64,000 bases of DNA from Clostridia bacterium (GCA_024404115.1 JAKSQM010000001.1:310001-374000), one strand, 5' to 3'. Shown: positions 1-10,201, counted from the first letter of the stretch. The notes: generated from the letters alone by a model not told the origin. Translations and numbers: made by a program.

Positions 1-1323
1 CCCGTTTACTTACAGCTTTATAATCATTTCCGCTCCCTCATTCTTTCAGGTGCGCTGAAATCTCAGACCCGCCTGCCGTCTATCAGAAAGTGTGCAGAAA
101 CCTACGGCGTCAGCAAAACCACCGTTGAGGCGGCATATGTTCAGCTTGAATTGGAGGGGTGCATTTACTCTGTGCCTCAAAGCGGATTTTATGTTGCCGA
201 TATGCCCGATTTCACCCCCGCAGGCAAAATTACGCCCGAAAAATCTAAAAGTGAAAATCACGGCAAAGCGCAGTTTGATTTCACATCATCTGCCGCAGAT
301 AAAGAAAGCTTCGATTTCAACCTCTGGCAGCGATATGTTAAAAGTGCGCTGAGGACAGGCACAAGGCTTCTTGATTATGGCGACCCGCAGGGGGAGGAGG
401 ATTTGCGCCGTGCTTTATGCTCTTATGTTTCAAAATCAAGGGGCATAATCTGCGGAGAAAATCAGATTGTTATCGGCGCAGGTGTGCAGAATCTTTTGCA
501 GCTTCTGTGCGCTCTTGAAAAGGAGCGAAAGTGTGTCAAAATTATGGGCAAGCCCTATAAAAAAGGCGAGGCTGTTTTCACCGATTACGGCAAATCGGTT
601 GAAAACGTCAGCAGCTATTCCTGCAATGATTTTTCCTGCGGAATGATTTACACAAGCCCCTCCCATATCAATTATAAAGGCGATGTGCTGAGCCTTTCAA
701 AACGAATCGACCTTTTAAAGCACGCAAGAGAAAACGATTGCCTTATTATTGAGGATGACTATGACAGCGAATTCAGCTACACAGGCAGACCCGTGCCGTC
801 TCTCAGAAGCCTTGACGGCGGCGAAAGGGTGGTGTATATCGGCACTTTTTCAAAACTGCTTCTGCCCTCAATCAGAATAAGCTTTATGGTGCTGACAAAT
901 TCTCTCACTGAAAAATACGAAAAAATCAGAGAGCTTTATAATCAGACCGCTTCAAAAACAGAGCAGATTGCCCTTTGCCGATATATCAGCGACGGTCATC
1001 TTGATTCAAGAATCAAGCGCACCAAAAAGCTATATGCCGATAAAACACGCAGGTTTTATAACGGTATCTGCGAAAACAAAAATGAAAAATTCAAAATCAG
1101 CATCAGCCACACTGGCTTCTCTGTTTCAATCAGCGGAAAAAATGAAGATGTTGACAGCCTGCTTTGCTTTTTTCAAAAAGAGAATATGCGTGTAAACTGC
1201 AAGCCGACAGAGAACGAAGATGAAAAGGTGATAGTTCTTTCTGTTTCGGCAATATCGTCAGAACAAATTGACTTTTTAGCTAAAAAGGTTTGTGAATGTA
1301 TAAAAAAATATAAAAGTTTTTGA
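1..1323 (+). CDS. MocR/PdxR-type transcription regulator (GntR HTH + aminotransferase-like domain), 5' truncated
   Basis: The reading frame is open from base 1, so the true start lies left of the window; an ATG at 151 is internal. The first ~55 visible codons read as the second half of a GntR winged helix (LPSIRKCAETYGVSKTTVE, then AYVQLELEG). The rest is a fold-type I aminotransferase-like domain with the usual MocR landmarks: TSPSHINYKG, then DDYDSEF, then the PLP-lysine context GTFSKLLLPS. MocR proteins use the PLP domain as a ligand sensor; many control pyridoxal phosphate or amino-acid genes, but the target here cannot be told because the upstream neighbour is outside the window. The downstream gene has its own promoter. 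Family is firm, the ligand unknown. Confidence 0.9.
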   Translation, partial: PVYLQLYNHFRSLILSGALKSQTRLPSIRKCAETYGVSKTTVEAAYVQLELEGCIYSVPQSGFYVADMPDFTPAGKITPEKSKSENHGKAQFDFTSSAADKESFDFNLWQRYVKSALRTGTRLLDYGDPQGEEDLRRALCSYVSKSRGIICGENQIVIGAGVQNLLQLLCALEKERKCVKIMGKPYKKGEAVFTDYGKSVENVSSYSCNDFSCGMIYTSPSHINYKGDVLSLSKRIDLLKHARENDCLIIEDDYDSEFSYTGRPVPSLRSLDGGERVVYIGTFSKLLLPSIRISFMVLTNSLTEKYEKIRELYNQTASKTEQIALCRYISDGHLDSRIKRTKKLYADKTRRFYNGICENKNEKFKISISHTGFSVSISGKNEDVDSLLCFFQKENMRVNCKPTENEDEKVIVLSVSAISSEQIDFLAKKVCECIKKYKSF

Positions 1324-1342
1324 AAAAATTCACTTAATTCTA

Positions 1343-1371
1343 TTTACAAATTGAAAAGTTTCTGTTAATAT
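1343..1371 (+). promoter_or_regulatory. Probable sigma-A promoter of the dockerin protein gene
   Basis: TTTACA at 1343-1348, a 17-base spacer and TAATAT at 1366-1371, 81 bases before the ATG at 1453. The region between the MocR stop and this gene holds nothing else I can recognise. Confidence 0.55.
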
Positions 1372-1452
1372 TAACTCAATGATAATAGAGTAGGTGTAGA
1401 GGAGCATTCTGCACTTTTTCAACTTATCACAAATTTATTGGAGGTGCTTCAG

Positions 1453-4400
1453 ATGAAACAATCTAAGCGAATGCTGTCAGTGCTTCTGGCTATCATCATG
1501 ATCTGCTCCACCTTTACTATTGGTGCACAGGCATTGAAAGCCAACATTGACACTGCAAAAGGTTATGACGAAGTTCTTGACCCCGTTATCACCAGTGAGC
1601 AGGCAGCTCGTATGATCCTTGACGAAATCGATCCTATCCTCGCTGACGTTGACGTTAACGAAAAGGTTGCCGGTCTGGAAATTAAAATCCAGAGCGTTGA
1701 TACTCTTCTCGACACAGTTCATAACCTTAGCGACAGCACACTTGTTGGCTTTGCAAAGGCTATTGCAAACCTTGGCGATATCGAAAAGCTTGCACTTAAA
1801 GCCGGCGATGTTAAAGACAGCAAGGGTAATGTTTGCCGTCGTAGAAATACAACTTCAACAGACTTTGAGGTTCTTGGTGCGGTTCTTACATTCCTTGAAA
1901 CAAACGCAAGTTATGTAGCAAAATTTGCATACAACGGCTTCAACTTCGGTTGGCTTGACGGACTTGGAGTATTCGGTAACGATGACCTTGCCGCTCTCTA
2001 CGATGTTCATGGCCTTGTTGTAACATTGGTTGATAAGCTCCTTGCAGGCGAAGAATTTGAATTCGACATTGAGCAGCGCTACACTTCAACCAAAACTCTT
2101 GATGGACTCCTTCAGGACTTCATCGATAACAAACTTGTTAAACTTGTTGTTGACGGTTTCGGCAGCAAGGATGGCACAAATGAAGTTGCAGACATCCTTG
2201 GTCTTACATCTTATGTTGCAGAGGATGGTACTCTTACTCAGGACATTCCTACAACAAAAGTATTCCCCAGCCTCACAGCAGGTCAGCTCGGTAAACTCGA
2301 CCTTAATAAGGACTCTTTCTATGATTTCATTTATAAGATTTTCCATGCAGCTATAAACGACATCATTATTCCTTATGCAGGCACACTTCTTGGCGACCTT
2401 CTCAGCGATGACGTTGCACAGTACATTGATATTGTTCTTCCTATCCTTGAGATCGACCTTGTTTTCCCCGAGGGTGCATCTGGTAAAGAGAAGATTGATA
2501 TGCTTCTTAACTACCTCCTCGTTGGCGAAGGCAAAACAAAGTTTATCTGCTTCAAAGAAGCTACATCTCCCTCAGGCGTGGCAGTTAAATACCTTTCATT
2601 AGCAGACGGATTCTGGACAATGCTTACAAATCTCCTTCGTACAGCACTTCCTATGCTTCCTCCTCTTCTTGGTGATGATTGCCCCAACTTTGATAAGACA
2701 GATGCTGAATTATCAGAGCTTACAACACAGGAATTCCTTACATATGTTATTCAGAGAGTTCTTGAAAAATTTGTTGACGGCGTTGAGTTTGCAGATGATT
2801 GCCACTCAATCAGAGAGCTTGCATCACGCACACTCATCGAAGTATGTAAAGACCTTATGCCTGAAAAGAATTTTGAAGAAGAATTCGAAGCAGGTCAGAA
2901 AGTATATGACAGTGATGACTGCCTTACACTTGCAGCATATGTTCTCCGTTATTACCTTAACGGTGAAACAACAATCCAGGATAATACACCTGACTCAGCA
3001 ATGAACCTTACAGCAATGCTTAACACAGCTCTTGACTGGGTTCTTAATAAGTTCGGTGCTGTCGTTGGATACGATAAGACAAAGTATGCCGGTGCTTCAG
3101 TATGGAAGAAAGCATATGAAACAGCTTTCGCTATTATTCCTCTTAACCTCTTTGTAGGTGCAACACCTGTATCAAAGAACGGCAAGACCCTCTTTATGCC
3201 TGGTCTTCCCGATTCAGCAGCAGGTCTTGAAGCACTTATTCTTGACGATATCCTTGGCGGCGTTCTTGAATTCAACATTGAAGAGGGCGCACTTGACGAT
3301 GTAGGTATCACAGGTCTTAATAAAGTTCTTTCACTTATCGGCCGTCGTTCAGACTCTGACTTCAATAAGCCCATTCCTCAGTTCATTATGGACTTACTTG
3401 GCAGACTTATTAACCCTCTCTTTGGTCTTCCCACAGAGAAGAATGCTACAGATCAGTTAGAACTTATTATCCCTTACAACTACACATCACTTGATCAGCT
3501 TGTAACTGCAAATCAGAATTTAACAACTTGCAGCCTTACAAATACTCTTTACAGACTTTGCCTTAACATCGGCTTCATCAATAAGGGTACATCAAGCCTC
3601 TTCTATTCAGGTTGTCCCTTCATTGCTCAGGTTATGACTCTTTGGGGCGCTGAAAAGGGTAAGTACAGATATCCGTTCATCGATGAAAAAGCTCCCACAA
3701 GCTTCAACGATGGCAAGCAGTATAGCTATGATGAGCTTAAAGCTCTCTATGAAGAGTATGCTGACGAATCAAATGAAGGCATCGAATATGACGATCCTGC
3801 ATACAGCTACTTCCACATGGTTGACTTCCAGCCTTACCTCTATCTTGATTTCAAGAGCATGCGCAGCAATGTTGCAAGCCTTCTTTCACAGTATGAAAAC
3901 GGCGAAATCAACCCCTCAGATTTCAGATCAGCAGCTACAGACGCAGCTTACAGATTCCTTACAGTAATCCGCTTCCTTGAGCAGGGCTACAACTGGGATA
4001 AATCAGTATCTGCTAACGAAAACAACTACCAGGTATTTGGTGAAACAACAGCTAACGATAACCAGCTTATTAAGGTTATCAACAAGGCAAATGCTCTCAA
4101 CTTAACACAGGTTGATAATGGCGACGGCACAAAGACATATTCAGACAGAACATGGAATGCATACGCAAGAGCAAAGGCATTTGCAGATAAGGTAGAAGCT
4201 GAGTATCAGGCAGCAAAGAATGCTGGCGCAGATAGCGGCAAGCTCCTTCGTGATCTTCGTCAGTCAAGAATCAACACAGCAAGAAAGATGCTTGTTGATG
4301 CTCTTGCAAACCTTAAAGAGTGGGTTAACCTTGCTGACTATTCGATGCTTGACAGCTCAATCGAGTTCGCAAGCTTCTATACAAGTCTTAGAAAGTATAG

Positions 4401-5115
4401 CGACAAGGCTATTGAAAAAGCACTTGCAGCATACCTTGAAGCTTATAAGCTTGACAGAGACTATGACGAAACAGAACAGTACATCGTTGACCAGAAGCAG
4501 ATAGCTCTCGATGAAGCTCTTAACAGATTCAACGAGGATCAGGTTGATTACCTCGAACTCTGGAATGACGGTTACGGTCAGTATATTGACGAAACTAACA
4601 GCTACCTCTTCGGTCTTGAAGAAGGCTTCGCATTACCTCAGGTTCTTGAAGAAGAGTACGGTGGAGTATTCAACGATTATATGTTGAACTACGGTATGGC
4701 TATGTCTCCTGTAGACGGTTATGACCTTGCTACAGGCATCACAGGCACAAATACTGGTAACGGCACAGGCTCAGTTATCAAGATGTATGAGTATGACGAA
4801 GAAGGCGCACTTGTTAACCCACGTAAGACAGACTACACTGTAGTTATCTTCGGCGACGTTGACGGCGACTCATATGCAAACGCTATGGATAGCCTTGTTC
4901 TCAGAGCTTTCACATCATTCAAACTTTCAGAAGAGCAGATGGGCGAAGCTTCTCTCTATGCAGCAGATGCTGATGATAACGGCGCAATTGAAGTAAAGGA
5001 TGCAAAACTTTACGAAGCAAACGCTATCATGAGAGATACAATCAGCCAGGAACCCGAAAGCCGTATCTATAAGACATACGGTATCCTCGACAGACTTGGA
5101 CTTAACAACGGCTGA
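1453..5115 (+). CDS. Large secreted protein with C-terminal dockerin-like module
   Basis: Product of 1220 residues. A TTG at 1438 would extend it by five codons, but GGAGG at 1440-1444 sits eight bases before the ATG at 1453 and decides the start. Residues 1-27 form a signal peptide (KR, then MLSVLLAIIMICSTFTIGA, cleaved near AQA). Residues about 1133-1195 carry two calcium-loop repeats of dockerin type I style (FGDVDGDSYANAMDSLVLRA and AADADDNGAIEVKDAKLYEA), followed by a short tail. Dockerins bind cohesins, tethering exported enzymes to a scaffold or the cell surface. The ~1100 residues between are helix-rich and I recognise no glycosidase, peptidase or binding domain in them. No cohesin gene is in the window. 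Codon use is like the highly expressed rpo/str genes, suggesting strong expression. Exported dockerin protein: likely; activity: unknown. Confidence 0.8.
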   Translation: MKQSKRMLSVLLAIIMICSTFTIGAQALKANIDTAKGYDEVLDPVITSEQAARMILDEIDPILADVDVNEKVAGLEIKIQSVDTLLDTVHNLSDSTLVGFAKAIANLGDIEKLALKAGDVKDSKGNVCRRRNTTSTDFEVLGAVLTFLETNASYVAKFAYNGFNFGWLDGLGVFGNDDLAALYDVHGLVVTLVDKLLAGEEFEFDIEQRYTSTKTLDGLLQDFIDNKLVKLVVDGFGSKDGTNEVADILGLTSYVAEDGTLTQDIPTTKVFPSLTAGQLGKLDLNKDSFYDFIYKIFHAAINDIIIPYAGTLLGDLLSDDVAQYIDIVLPILEIDLVFPEGASGKEKIDMLLNYLLVGEGKTKFICFKEATSPSGVAVKYLSLADGFWTMLTNLLRTALPMLPPLLGDDCPNFDKTDAELSELTTQEFLTYVIQRVLEKFVDGVEFADDCHSIRELASRTLIEVCKDLMPEKNFEEEFEAGQKVYDSDDCLTLAAYVLRYYLNGETTIQDNTPDSAMNLTAMLNTALDWVLNKFGAVVGYDKTKYAGASVWKKAYETAFAIIPLNLFVGATPVSKNGKTLFMPGLPDSAAGLEALILDDILGGVLEFNIEEGALDDVGITGLNKVLSLIGRRSDSDFNKPIPQFIMDLLGRLINPLFGLPTEKNATDQLELIIPYNYTSLDQLVTANQNLTTCSLTNTLYRLCLNIGFINKGTSSLFYSGCPFIAQVMTLWGAEKGKYRYPFIDEKAPTSFNDGKQYSYDELKALYEEYADESNEGIEYDDPAYSYFHMVDFQPYLYLDFKSMRSNVASLLSQYENGEINPSDFRSAATDAAYRFLTVIRFLEQGYNWDKSVSANENNYQVFGETTANDNQLIKVINKANALNLTQVDNGDGTKTYSDRTWNAYARAKAFADKVEAEYQAAKNAGADSGKLLRDLRQSRINTARKMLVDALANLKEWVNLADYSMLDSSIEFASFYTSLRKYSDKAIEKALAAYLEAYKLDRDYDETEQYIVDQKQIALDEALNRFNEDQVDYLELWNDGYGQYIDETNSYLFGLEEGFALPQVLEEEYGGVFNDYMLNYGMAMSPVDGYDLATGITGTNTGNGTGSVIKMYEYDEEGALVNPRKTDYTVVIFGDVDGDSYANAMDSLVLRAFTSFKLSEEQMGEASLYAADADDNGAIEVKDAKLYEANAIMRDTISQEPESRIYKTYGILDRLGLNNG

Positions 5116-5156
5116 GTGTCAGATTCGTAATTCTCAAGTTTAAAATCCAATAAAAA

Positions 5157-5188
5157 GGCGGCATCCTGAAAAGGGTGCCGCTGTTTTT
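5157..5188 (+). terminator. Intrinsic terminator of the dockerin protein gene
   Basis: GGCGGCATCC (5157-5166), six-base loop, GGGTGCCGCT (5173-5182), then GTTTTT. It lies about 40 bases after the stop codon. Confidence 0.85.
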
Positions 5189-5231
5189 GTGTAAAAATGG
5201 GGCTGTCGCTTAAAGTGCCGCTGTTTTTGCA

Positions 5232-5265
5232 TAAAAAATCCCTGCAAAGTGTTAGCCTTGCAGGG
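5232..5265 (-). terminator. Intrinsic terminator of the minus-strand aldo/keto reductase operon
   Basis: CCCTGCAA (5240-5247) pairs with TTGCAGGG (5258-5265); on the minus strand the stem is followed by ATTTTTT. It closes the convergent operon that ends at 5285. Confidence 0.85.
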
Positions 5266-5284
5266 TTAAATTATTTGTGAATAA

Positions 5285-6421
5285 TTATTTTAAACCGAGC
5301 TTTTCAGAAAAATCTGCCATAGCCTTTGAAATTTCAATGCCCTGCGGGCAGACAGCCTCACAGCTCTGGCAACCAATGCAGGCAGATGGACGCTTATCTT
5401 CATCCATTGAGTTAACTCTCATAGGTGCAATGAATCCGCCGCCAGTGAATGTATGCTCGTTGTAAAGCTCAAGAAGCTCAGGAATATCCAGCTCCATAGG
5501 GCAGTGGCTTGTGCAATAACGGCATTTGGTGCAGGGGAGGGACTTCTTGCTTGTCATATCCTCTGCAATGTCAAGAAGTGTAGAAAGCTCTTTGCCGTCA
5601 AGCTCTTTGTTTTCACTGAAAATCTCAATATTTTCTTTTACCTGTTCAAATTCTGTCATACCAGAAAGAGTAACAACAACCTCTGGGATAGTCTGAATAA
5701 ATCTGAATGCCCACGAAACTATGCTCTCATCGGGGCGAAGTGCTTTCAGCTGAGCGGCATATTTCTCGTCAAGTGATGCCAGCTTGCCGCCACGAACAGG
5801 CTCCATAACCCAAACAGGAATTTTATATTCCTTGAGAAGCTCAATTTTCTCTTTTGCGTCCTGAAAATCCCAGTCAATATAATTTAACTGAATCTGACAA
5901 AATTCCATTCCCTCGCCATATTTTTCAAGGAAACGCTCCATTGTTTCATAAGAGCCGTGAACAGAAAATCCAAGATGACGAATAAGACCTTTCTTTTTCT
6001 GCTCCATCAGATAATCATAAATGCCGTATTTAGGGTCAAGATACTGCTCAATATTGCGCTCACAAACATTGTGAACAAGATAAAAATCAAAATAATCAAA
6101 GCCTGTTTTCTGAAGCTGTTCGGGGAAAATTGTTTCAACCTTGTCCATATTTCTCAGGTCATAACCGGGGAACTTTGTTGCAATGTAAAAGCTGTCTCTT
6201 GGGTATTTGCTGAGAATTTTGCCCGTAACGATTTCAGAGTTACCGCAGTGATAACCGTAAGCTGTGTCAAAATAATTAACTCCGTTTTTGATTGCATAAT
6301 CAAACATCTCTGCTGCCTTTGCTTCATCAACCTTGCTGTCATCACCGTCAATCAGCGGCAGACGCATTGTGCCAAAGCCAAGCGCAGAAAGCTTTTTGTC
6401 TTTAAACTGTTTATAAATCAT
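5285..6421 (-). CDS. Aldo/keto reductase with C-terminal 2x[4Fe-4S] ferredoxin domain
   Basis: 378 residues. The N-terminal ~290 residues are an AKR TIM barrel: the active-site tyrosine lies in YFDTAYGYH, the lysine in YIATKFPGY and the histidine in FYLVHNV. The C-terminal ~80 residues carry two cysteine clusters, CTKCRYCTSHCP and CIGCQSCEAVCP, that can hold two [4Fe-4S] clusters, typical of AKR proteins in anaerobes thought to pass electrons between ferredoxin and a small carbonyl or alcohol substrate. The substrate is not known. It is the last gene of a three-gene minus-strand operon after pyrR (21-base gap) and ends at a terminator. Start ATG 6421 is preceded by GAGGAGATAAAAT. Confidence 0.9.
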   Translation of the reverse strand: MIYKQFKDKKLSALGFGTMRLPLIDGDDSKVDEAKAAEMFDYAIKNGVNYFDTAYGYHCGNSEIVTGKILSKYPRDSFYIATKFPGYDLRNMDKVETIFPEQLQKTGFDYFDFYLVHNVCERNIEQYLDPKYGIYDYLMEQKKKGLIRHLGFSVHGSYETMERFLEKYGEGMEFCQIQLNYIDWDFQDAKEKIELLKEYKIPVWVMEPVRGGKLASLDEKYAAQLKALRPDESIVSWAFRFIQTIPEVVVTLSGMTEFEQVKENIEIFSENKELDGKELSTLLDIAEDMTSKKSLPCTKCRYCTSHCPMELDIPELLELYNEHTFTGGGFIAPMRVNSMDEDKRPSACIGCQSCEAVCPQGIEISKAMADFSEKLGLK

Positions 6422-6442
6422 ATTTTATCTCCTCTCAGCATT

Positions 6443-6994
<552 letters not shown>

Positions 6995-8623
6995 TTACGC
7001 CTGATATGAAACAGGGAAATCCTGCTCAGAATATTCAACCGAAATAAAATTATTGCGGGGTACATATGCCCATTTGAATTTAAAAATGTTGCAGAATCCT
7101 TCAAGTGGAATATAAAGCTGGTCGCAGCTGCCACGGTAAACAGGTGCATTCATCTTGAATTCCTGTCCGTCGGCAATGGCAATGTCGCTGTTTTCAAAGA
7201 ATGTTGCCTTGTGGCGCATAAATTCGCAGGTAACCTTGCCCTCTTCTTTAAGAACGTATCCGCCTGTGAATGTGCAAAGTGTAGCCATGGGAGCAAACCA
7301 TGTGCCGTCTTTCTTTTCGGGTGGAGTGCGTACAAGGCAAAGACCAAGGTCAACGCCCTTAAACATCATTCTTGTCCTGTTAAAAATGGGCGCAACTGCA
7401 AATGGCTGAATTTCATCCTTGTCTTTGTCAATTGTGCATTTGTCAACAATTCTGCCGTCATTAAGGACGGATGTGAGTGTCATCTTGTTGCCGTCAACTT
7501 CAATAATGGCAACCATCTGATTGTTCTCCTCCTGCGGATAAAATGCAGGATGCCATACCTTTGCAAGAGTCTTTGACCCTGGAGGATTTTCGTTTGTGTT
7601 GCCAAGCATATAATGGATCGTTCCCTGTGAGGGGCGGTCAAACATTTCTTCGTTTTTAATTGGGTAACTGCGTGAGAAGTTGTGCTCATGCCCAGAGAAA
7701 ATAATATCGCACATTTCCATGCTCTCTCTCATCATGGGGTAAGCGTCGTCATTCTGACTTTCGGGGCCCGAATAATAAATGGGGAAGTGGTAAGAACCGA
7801 GCTTCCATGTTTTGTCGCACTTGCTCAAATCCTCTTTAAGCCAGTCATTAACCTCTTCGGGGCCGTTAACGCCAAGAATTGCAATGTGAACATTGCCGTA
7901 GTTGAATGTATAGTTTTCGGTTTTCCAGTTTTCGGGACCGTCATATGCGTAAGAGCCTTTGAACTGCTTGTCAAAAAACTCAGCAGGCTCAGCGTAGTAT
8001 CTGCCCTCGCACTTTTCCTCTGAATAAATTTTAAATCCACGGTTATCGTGATTGCCAACTGTCATCATATAGGGGATGCTTTCAATAACCCCTGTCAGAC
8101 CGCTGAACATACCGTTCCATTGAACCTCGTGCTGACCGCAATCTGTGTTGTCGCCGCCTGTGAGAATGAATCTTGTGTCGGGATTTTCTTCAAGAACTTT
8201 TTTAAGGAAATTGCCAACCTTTGAATAGTCGGGCTTGTTGAAAGGATGACCTTTCTGATGGTCAGAAATAGCGATAAACTTAAATTTTGTAAGGTTTTCG
8301 GGCTCTGTAGTGAAGCAGAATTCTCCGCTTCTGAATTCTTCATTGCCGCAGGTGTAAAAATATTTTGTGTCAGGTTTAAGACCTGTGATTTTTGCCCAGA
8401 AAAGGCTGCTGGAATCAATATCGCTGTCAAAAATCTCTGTAACAGCAATAGTCTTTTTATATTCGTCAGTTCCGTCCTCACGGCAGAGAACGAAACCCTC
8501 TTTAATTGAGGCGTCGGTGCGCCATGTAACTGTCATTGTAGTCTTTGCATCATCTGAAATGCTCAGCATAATGTGGTCGGGCATTTCTGTTGAACCTCTG
8601 ACAGGCTTTTTGCTCATATCCAT
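6995..8623 (-). CDS. Purple-acid-phosphatase-like metallophosphoesterase with N-terminal Fn3-like domain
   Basis: 542 residues, ATG at 8623 with GGAGG eight bases upstream. Residues ~15-100 look like the fibronectin-type β-sandwich found before purple acid phosphatase domains (DHIMLSISDDAKTTMTVTWR, later KPDTKYFYTCG). The phosphoesterase core follows: FIAISDHQK, FILTGGDNTDCG, MTVGNHDN and IIFSGHEHNFSRSYP, giving the metal ligands D, GD, GNHD and GHxH. The last ~150 residues form an extra domain of unknown role. No signal peptide or membrane segment is visible, which is unusual because many relatives are exported. Natural substrate unknown: a phosphate monoester or diester. First gene of the operon with pyrR and the aldo/keto reductase. 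Confidence 0.88.
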   Translation of the reverse strand: MDMSKKPVRGSTEMPDHIMLSISDDAKTTMTVTWRTDASIKEGFVLCREDGTDEYKKTIAVTEIFDSDIDSSSLFWAKITGLKPDTKYFYTCGNEEFRSGEFCFTTEPENLTKFKFIAISDHQKGHPFNKPDYSKVGNFLKKVLEENPDTRFILTGGDNTDCGQHEVQWNGMFSGLTGVIESIPYMMTVGNHDNRGFKIYSEEKCEGRYYAEPAEFFDKQFKGSYAYDGPENWKTENYTFNYGNVHIAILGVNGPEEVNDWLKEDLSKCDKTWKLGSYHFPIYYSGPESQNDDAYPMMRESMEMCDIIFSGHEHNFSRSYPIKNEEMFDRPSQGTIHYMLGNTNENPPGSKTLAKVWHPAFYPQEENNQMVAIIEVDGNKMTLTSVLNDGRIVDKCTIDKDKDEIQPFAVAPIFNRTRMMFKGVDLGLCLVRTPPEKKDGTWFAPMATLCTFTGGYVLKEEGKVTCEFMRHKATFFENSDIAIADGQEFKMNAPVYRGSCDQLYIPLEGFCNIFKFKWAYVPRNNFISVEYSEQDFPVSYQA

Positions 8624-8653
8624 GAAAAAACCTCCGTATAAACTGATATTTCA

Positions 8654-8682
8654 ATTGTAGCATAATTTGCATAAATTTTCAA
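8654..8682 (-). promoter_or_regulatory. Promoter of the phosphatase-pyrR-AKR operon
   Basis: Read on the minus strand: TTGAAA (8682-8677), 17-base spacer, TACAAT (8659-8654), about 30 bases before the start at 8623. It is back to back with the plus-strand promoter at 8690. Confidence 0.7.
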
Positions 8683-8689
8683 TCAGTTG

Positions 8690-8718
8690 TTGAAAAATTA
8701 AAAAGCTGATGATATAAT
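8690..8718 (+). promoter_or_regulatory. Promoter of the PI-PLC-like gene
   Basis: TTGAAA at 8690-8695, 17-base spacer, perfect TATAAT at 8713-8718. The ATG at 8736 is only 17 bases past the -10 box, so the 5' leader should be about 10 bases, just long enough for GGGGTGA. Confidence 0.75.
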
Positions 8719-8735
8719 CATTCGGGGTGATTTTT

Positions 8736-9860
8736 ATGATAACAAGATTTATTTCATTGATTCTTTCCACAGCACTTCTTGTAATTCCCATCCTCGCACA
8801 GAATGCTGTGAATAAAAGAGTTGACAAGGCTGAGCAGATTGAAAGAATTGCACAGCTTGAGGCAGACTATGAAAGCGGCAAAATAGCTCCCGTTGATATG
8901 GCGTCTTCCTTTGACGGCGACCTTAACGCTGAAATTGAAAACGGCATCAAATTCAACGAGCTTTCATATATCGCAACACACAACAGCTATCAGAAAGACG
9001 AAACTGAAGCAGCAAAGCACGTTTTCAGAAATCTTGAGAAGCTCACATTCGGTCTTGTAACCGAGGAAAGAGCTCTTTTTGAAAGCGAAACTCTCACTCA
9101 GCAGTTCAACAAAGGCATTCTCAGCGTTGAGATTGATGTTGAGCCTGTTGTTAAAAAGGGTGTAACCTCATTCGTTTGCATGCATATGCCCGTGTGGAGT
9201 GCAGGCACAACCTGCTATGATTTTGCACTTGCAATGAAAGAGATTTATCTCTGGAGCGAAAATAATCCGAATCATCTTCCGATTACAATTATTATCGAGC
9301 CTAAGAAATATGCTTTCCCTGCAAACGGAATGAAGAAATTCAGCCTCCAGTACGCAAACGAGCTTGATGCGATTATCAGAGATACTCTTAAAGATAAGCT
9401 TCTCACACCTGCCGATATGCTCCGTGATTATGAGAGCTTCAGAGATATGCGCCTTAATGATGACTGGTGCAAGGTCAGCGACATTCTGGGCAAGGTTATG
9501 ATTTTGCTTCATCCCTGCGACACTACAACAGATTATATCGCACAGGATTATTCAATCAGATCACAGGCAATGTTCCCAGCTCTTACATACGGCAACAAAA
9601 ATGACAGCTTCGCAAGCTTCCTGCTTATCAATGACCCGCAGACAGCTTTTGACACAAGCGAAGAGATTATTGATAATCTTAAATTTGTTGTAAGAACAAG
9701 AGCGGATAAATATATGGATGTAACCGAAGAGGGCAGAAAGAACGCAGATTTAAGCGGTGCGCAGATTGTTTCAACCGACTATCCACAGAGGGACAGAAAC
9801 ACACCTGCTGATGATGTTTTCTCATTTGCTAACGGTAAAAATATAAAGAAAAACAAATAA
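8736..9860 (+). CDS. Exported PI-PLC-like phosphodiesterase (Ca2+-dependent PLC family)
   Basis: 374 residues from ATG 8736; a GTG at 8727 is in frame but lies inside the ribosome site GGGGTGA. Residues 1-24 are a signal peptide or signal anchor (ITRFISLILSTALLVIPILA). The core resembles bacterial Ca2+-dependent phosphatidylinositol phospholipase C-like proteins: NELSYIATHNSYQ with the first catalytic-type histidine near residue 82, then GILSVEIDVEP, and VCMHMPVW with a second histidine. Such TIM-barrel enzymes cleave phosphodiester bonds of inositol phospholipids or related head groups; the substrate here is inferred only. The downstream 107-residue gene follows after 12 bases and is probably co-transcribed. 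Confidence 0.78.
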   Translation: MITRFISLILSTALLVIPILAQNAVNKRVDKAEQIERIAQLEADYESGKIAPVDMASSFDGDLNAEIENGIKFNELSYIATHNSYQKDETEAAKHVFRNLEKLTFGLVTEERALFESETLTQQFNKGILSVEIDVEPVVKKGVTSFVCMHMPVWSAGTTCYDFALAMKEIYLWSENNPNHLPITIIIEPKKYAFPANGMKKFSLQYANELDAIIRDTLKDKLLTPADMLRDYESFRDMRLNDDWCKVSDILGKVMILLHPCDTTTDYIAQDYSIRSQAMFPALTYGNKNDSFASFLLINDPQTAFDTSEEIIDNLKFVVRTRADKYMDVTEEGRKNADLSGAQIVSTDYPQRDRNTPADDVFSFANGKNIKKNK

Positions 9861-9872
9861 CAGGAGCTTGTT

Positions 9873-10196
9873 ATGGGTGAAGTTAAAGTTTTAAGCTATA
9901 AATATCTTGTAGGTGCGGCGAATGTAGGCTGGAAAAGCAATAGCTATTCTGGCTCGCTGACCCTCGACCCGCAGCACCACAATGCCTTTGACGAAGAGTT
10001 TAAGTATCGCTTCTTTTTGAGAAAGGAAGAGGAGGAGCTTAAAGTGGTTGCCCAGTGCTTTGTGGGCAATGTTTCGTTTGATTGCGTTGACGAGGCAAAA
10101 ATTCAGGAGCTCACCTTTGAGGGCAGTGATGACGGCGTTCAGCAGGCGAGGGAATGGGTGCAGGGGGCATTTGATTCCATAATGGCGAATAGATAA
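9873..10196 (+). CDS. Small conserved-looking protein of unknown function
   Basis: 107 residues, ATG at 9873 preceded by CAGGAG. Cytosolic in appearance: no signal peptide, no membrane segment, mixed α/β, acidic, two cysteines (near residues 62 and 70). I do not recognise a family. It sits 12 bases after the PI-PLC-like gene and is followed by a strong terminator, so the two form a two-gene unit. Confidence 0.75.
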   Translation: MGEVKVLSYKYLVGAANVGWKSNSYSGSLTLDPQHHNAFDEEFKYRFFLRKEEEELKVVAQCFVGNVSFDCVDEAKIQELTFEGSDDGVQQAREWVQGAFDSIMANR

Positions 10197-10201
10197 AAAT
10201 A

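Noticed and set aside
2952-3374. 140-residue minus-strand frame within the dockerin gene
   Set aside because: Shadow of a strongly biased coding sequence; Ser/Arg/Pro-rich translation, no ribosome site.
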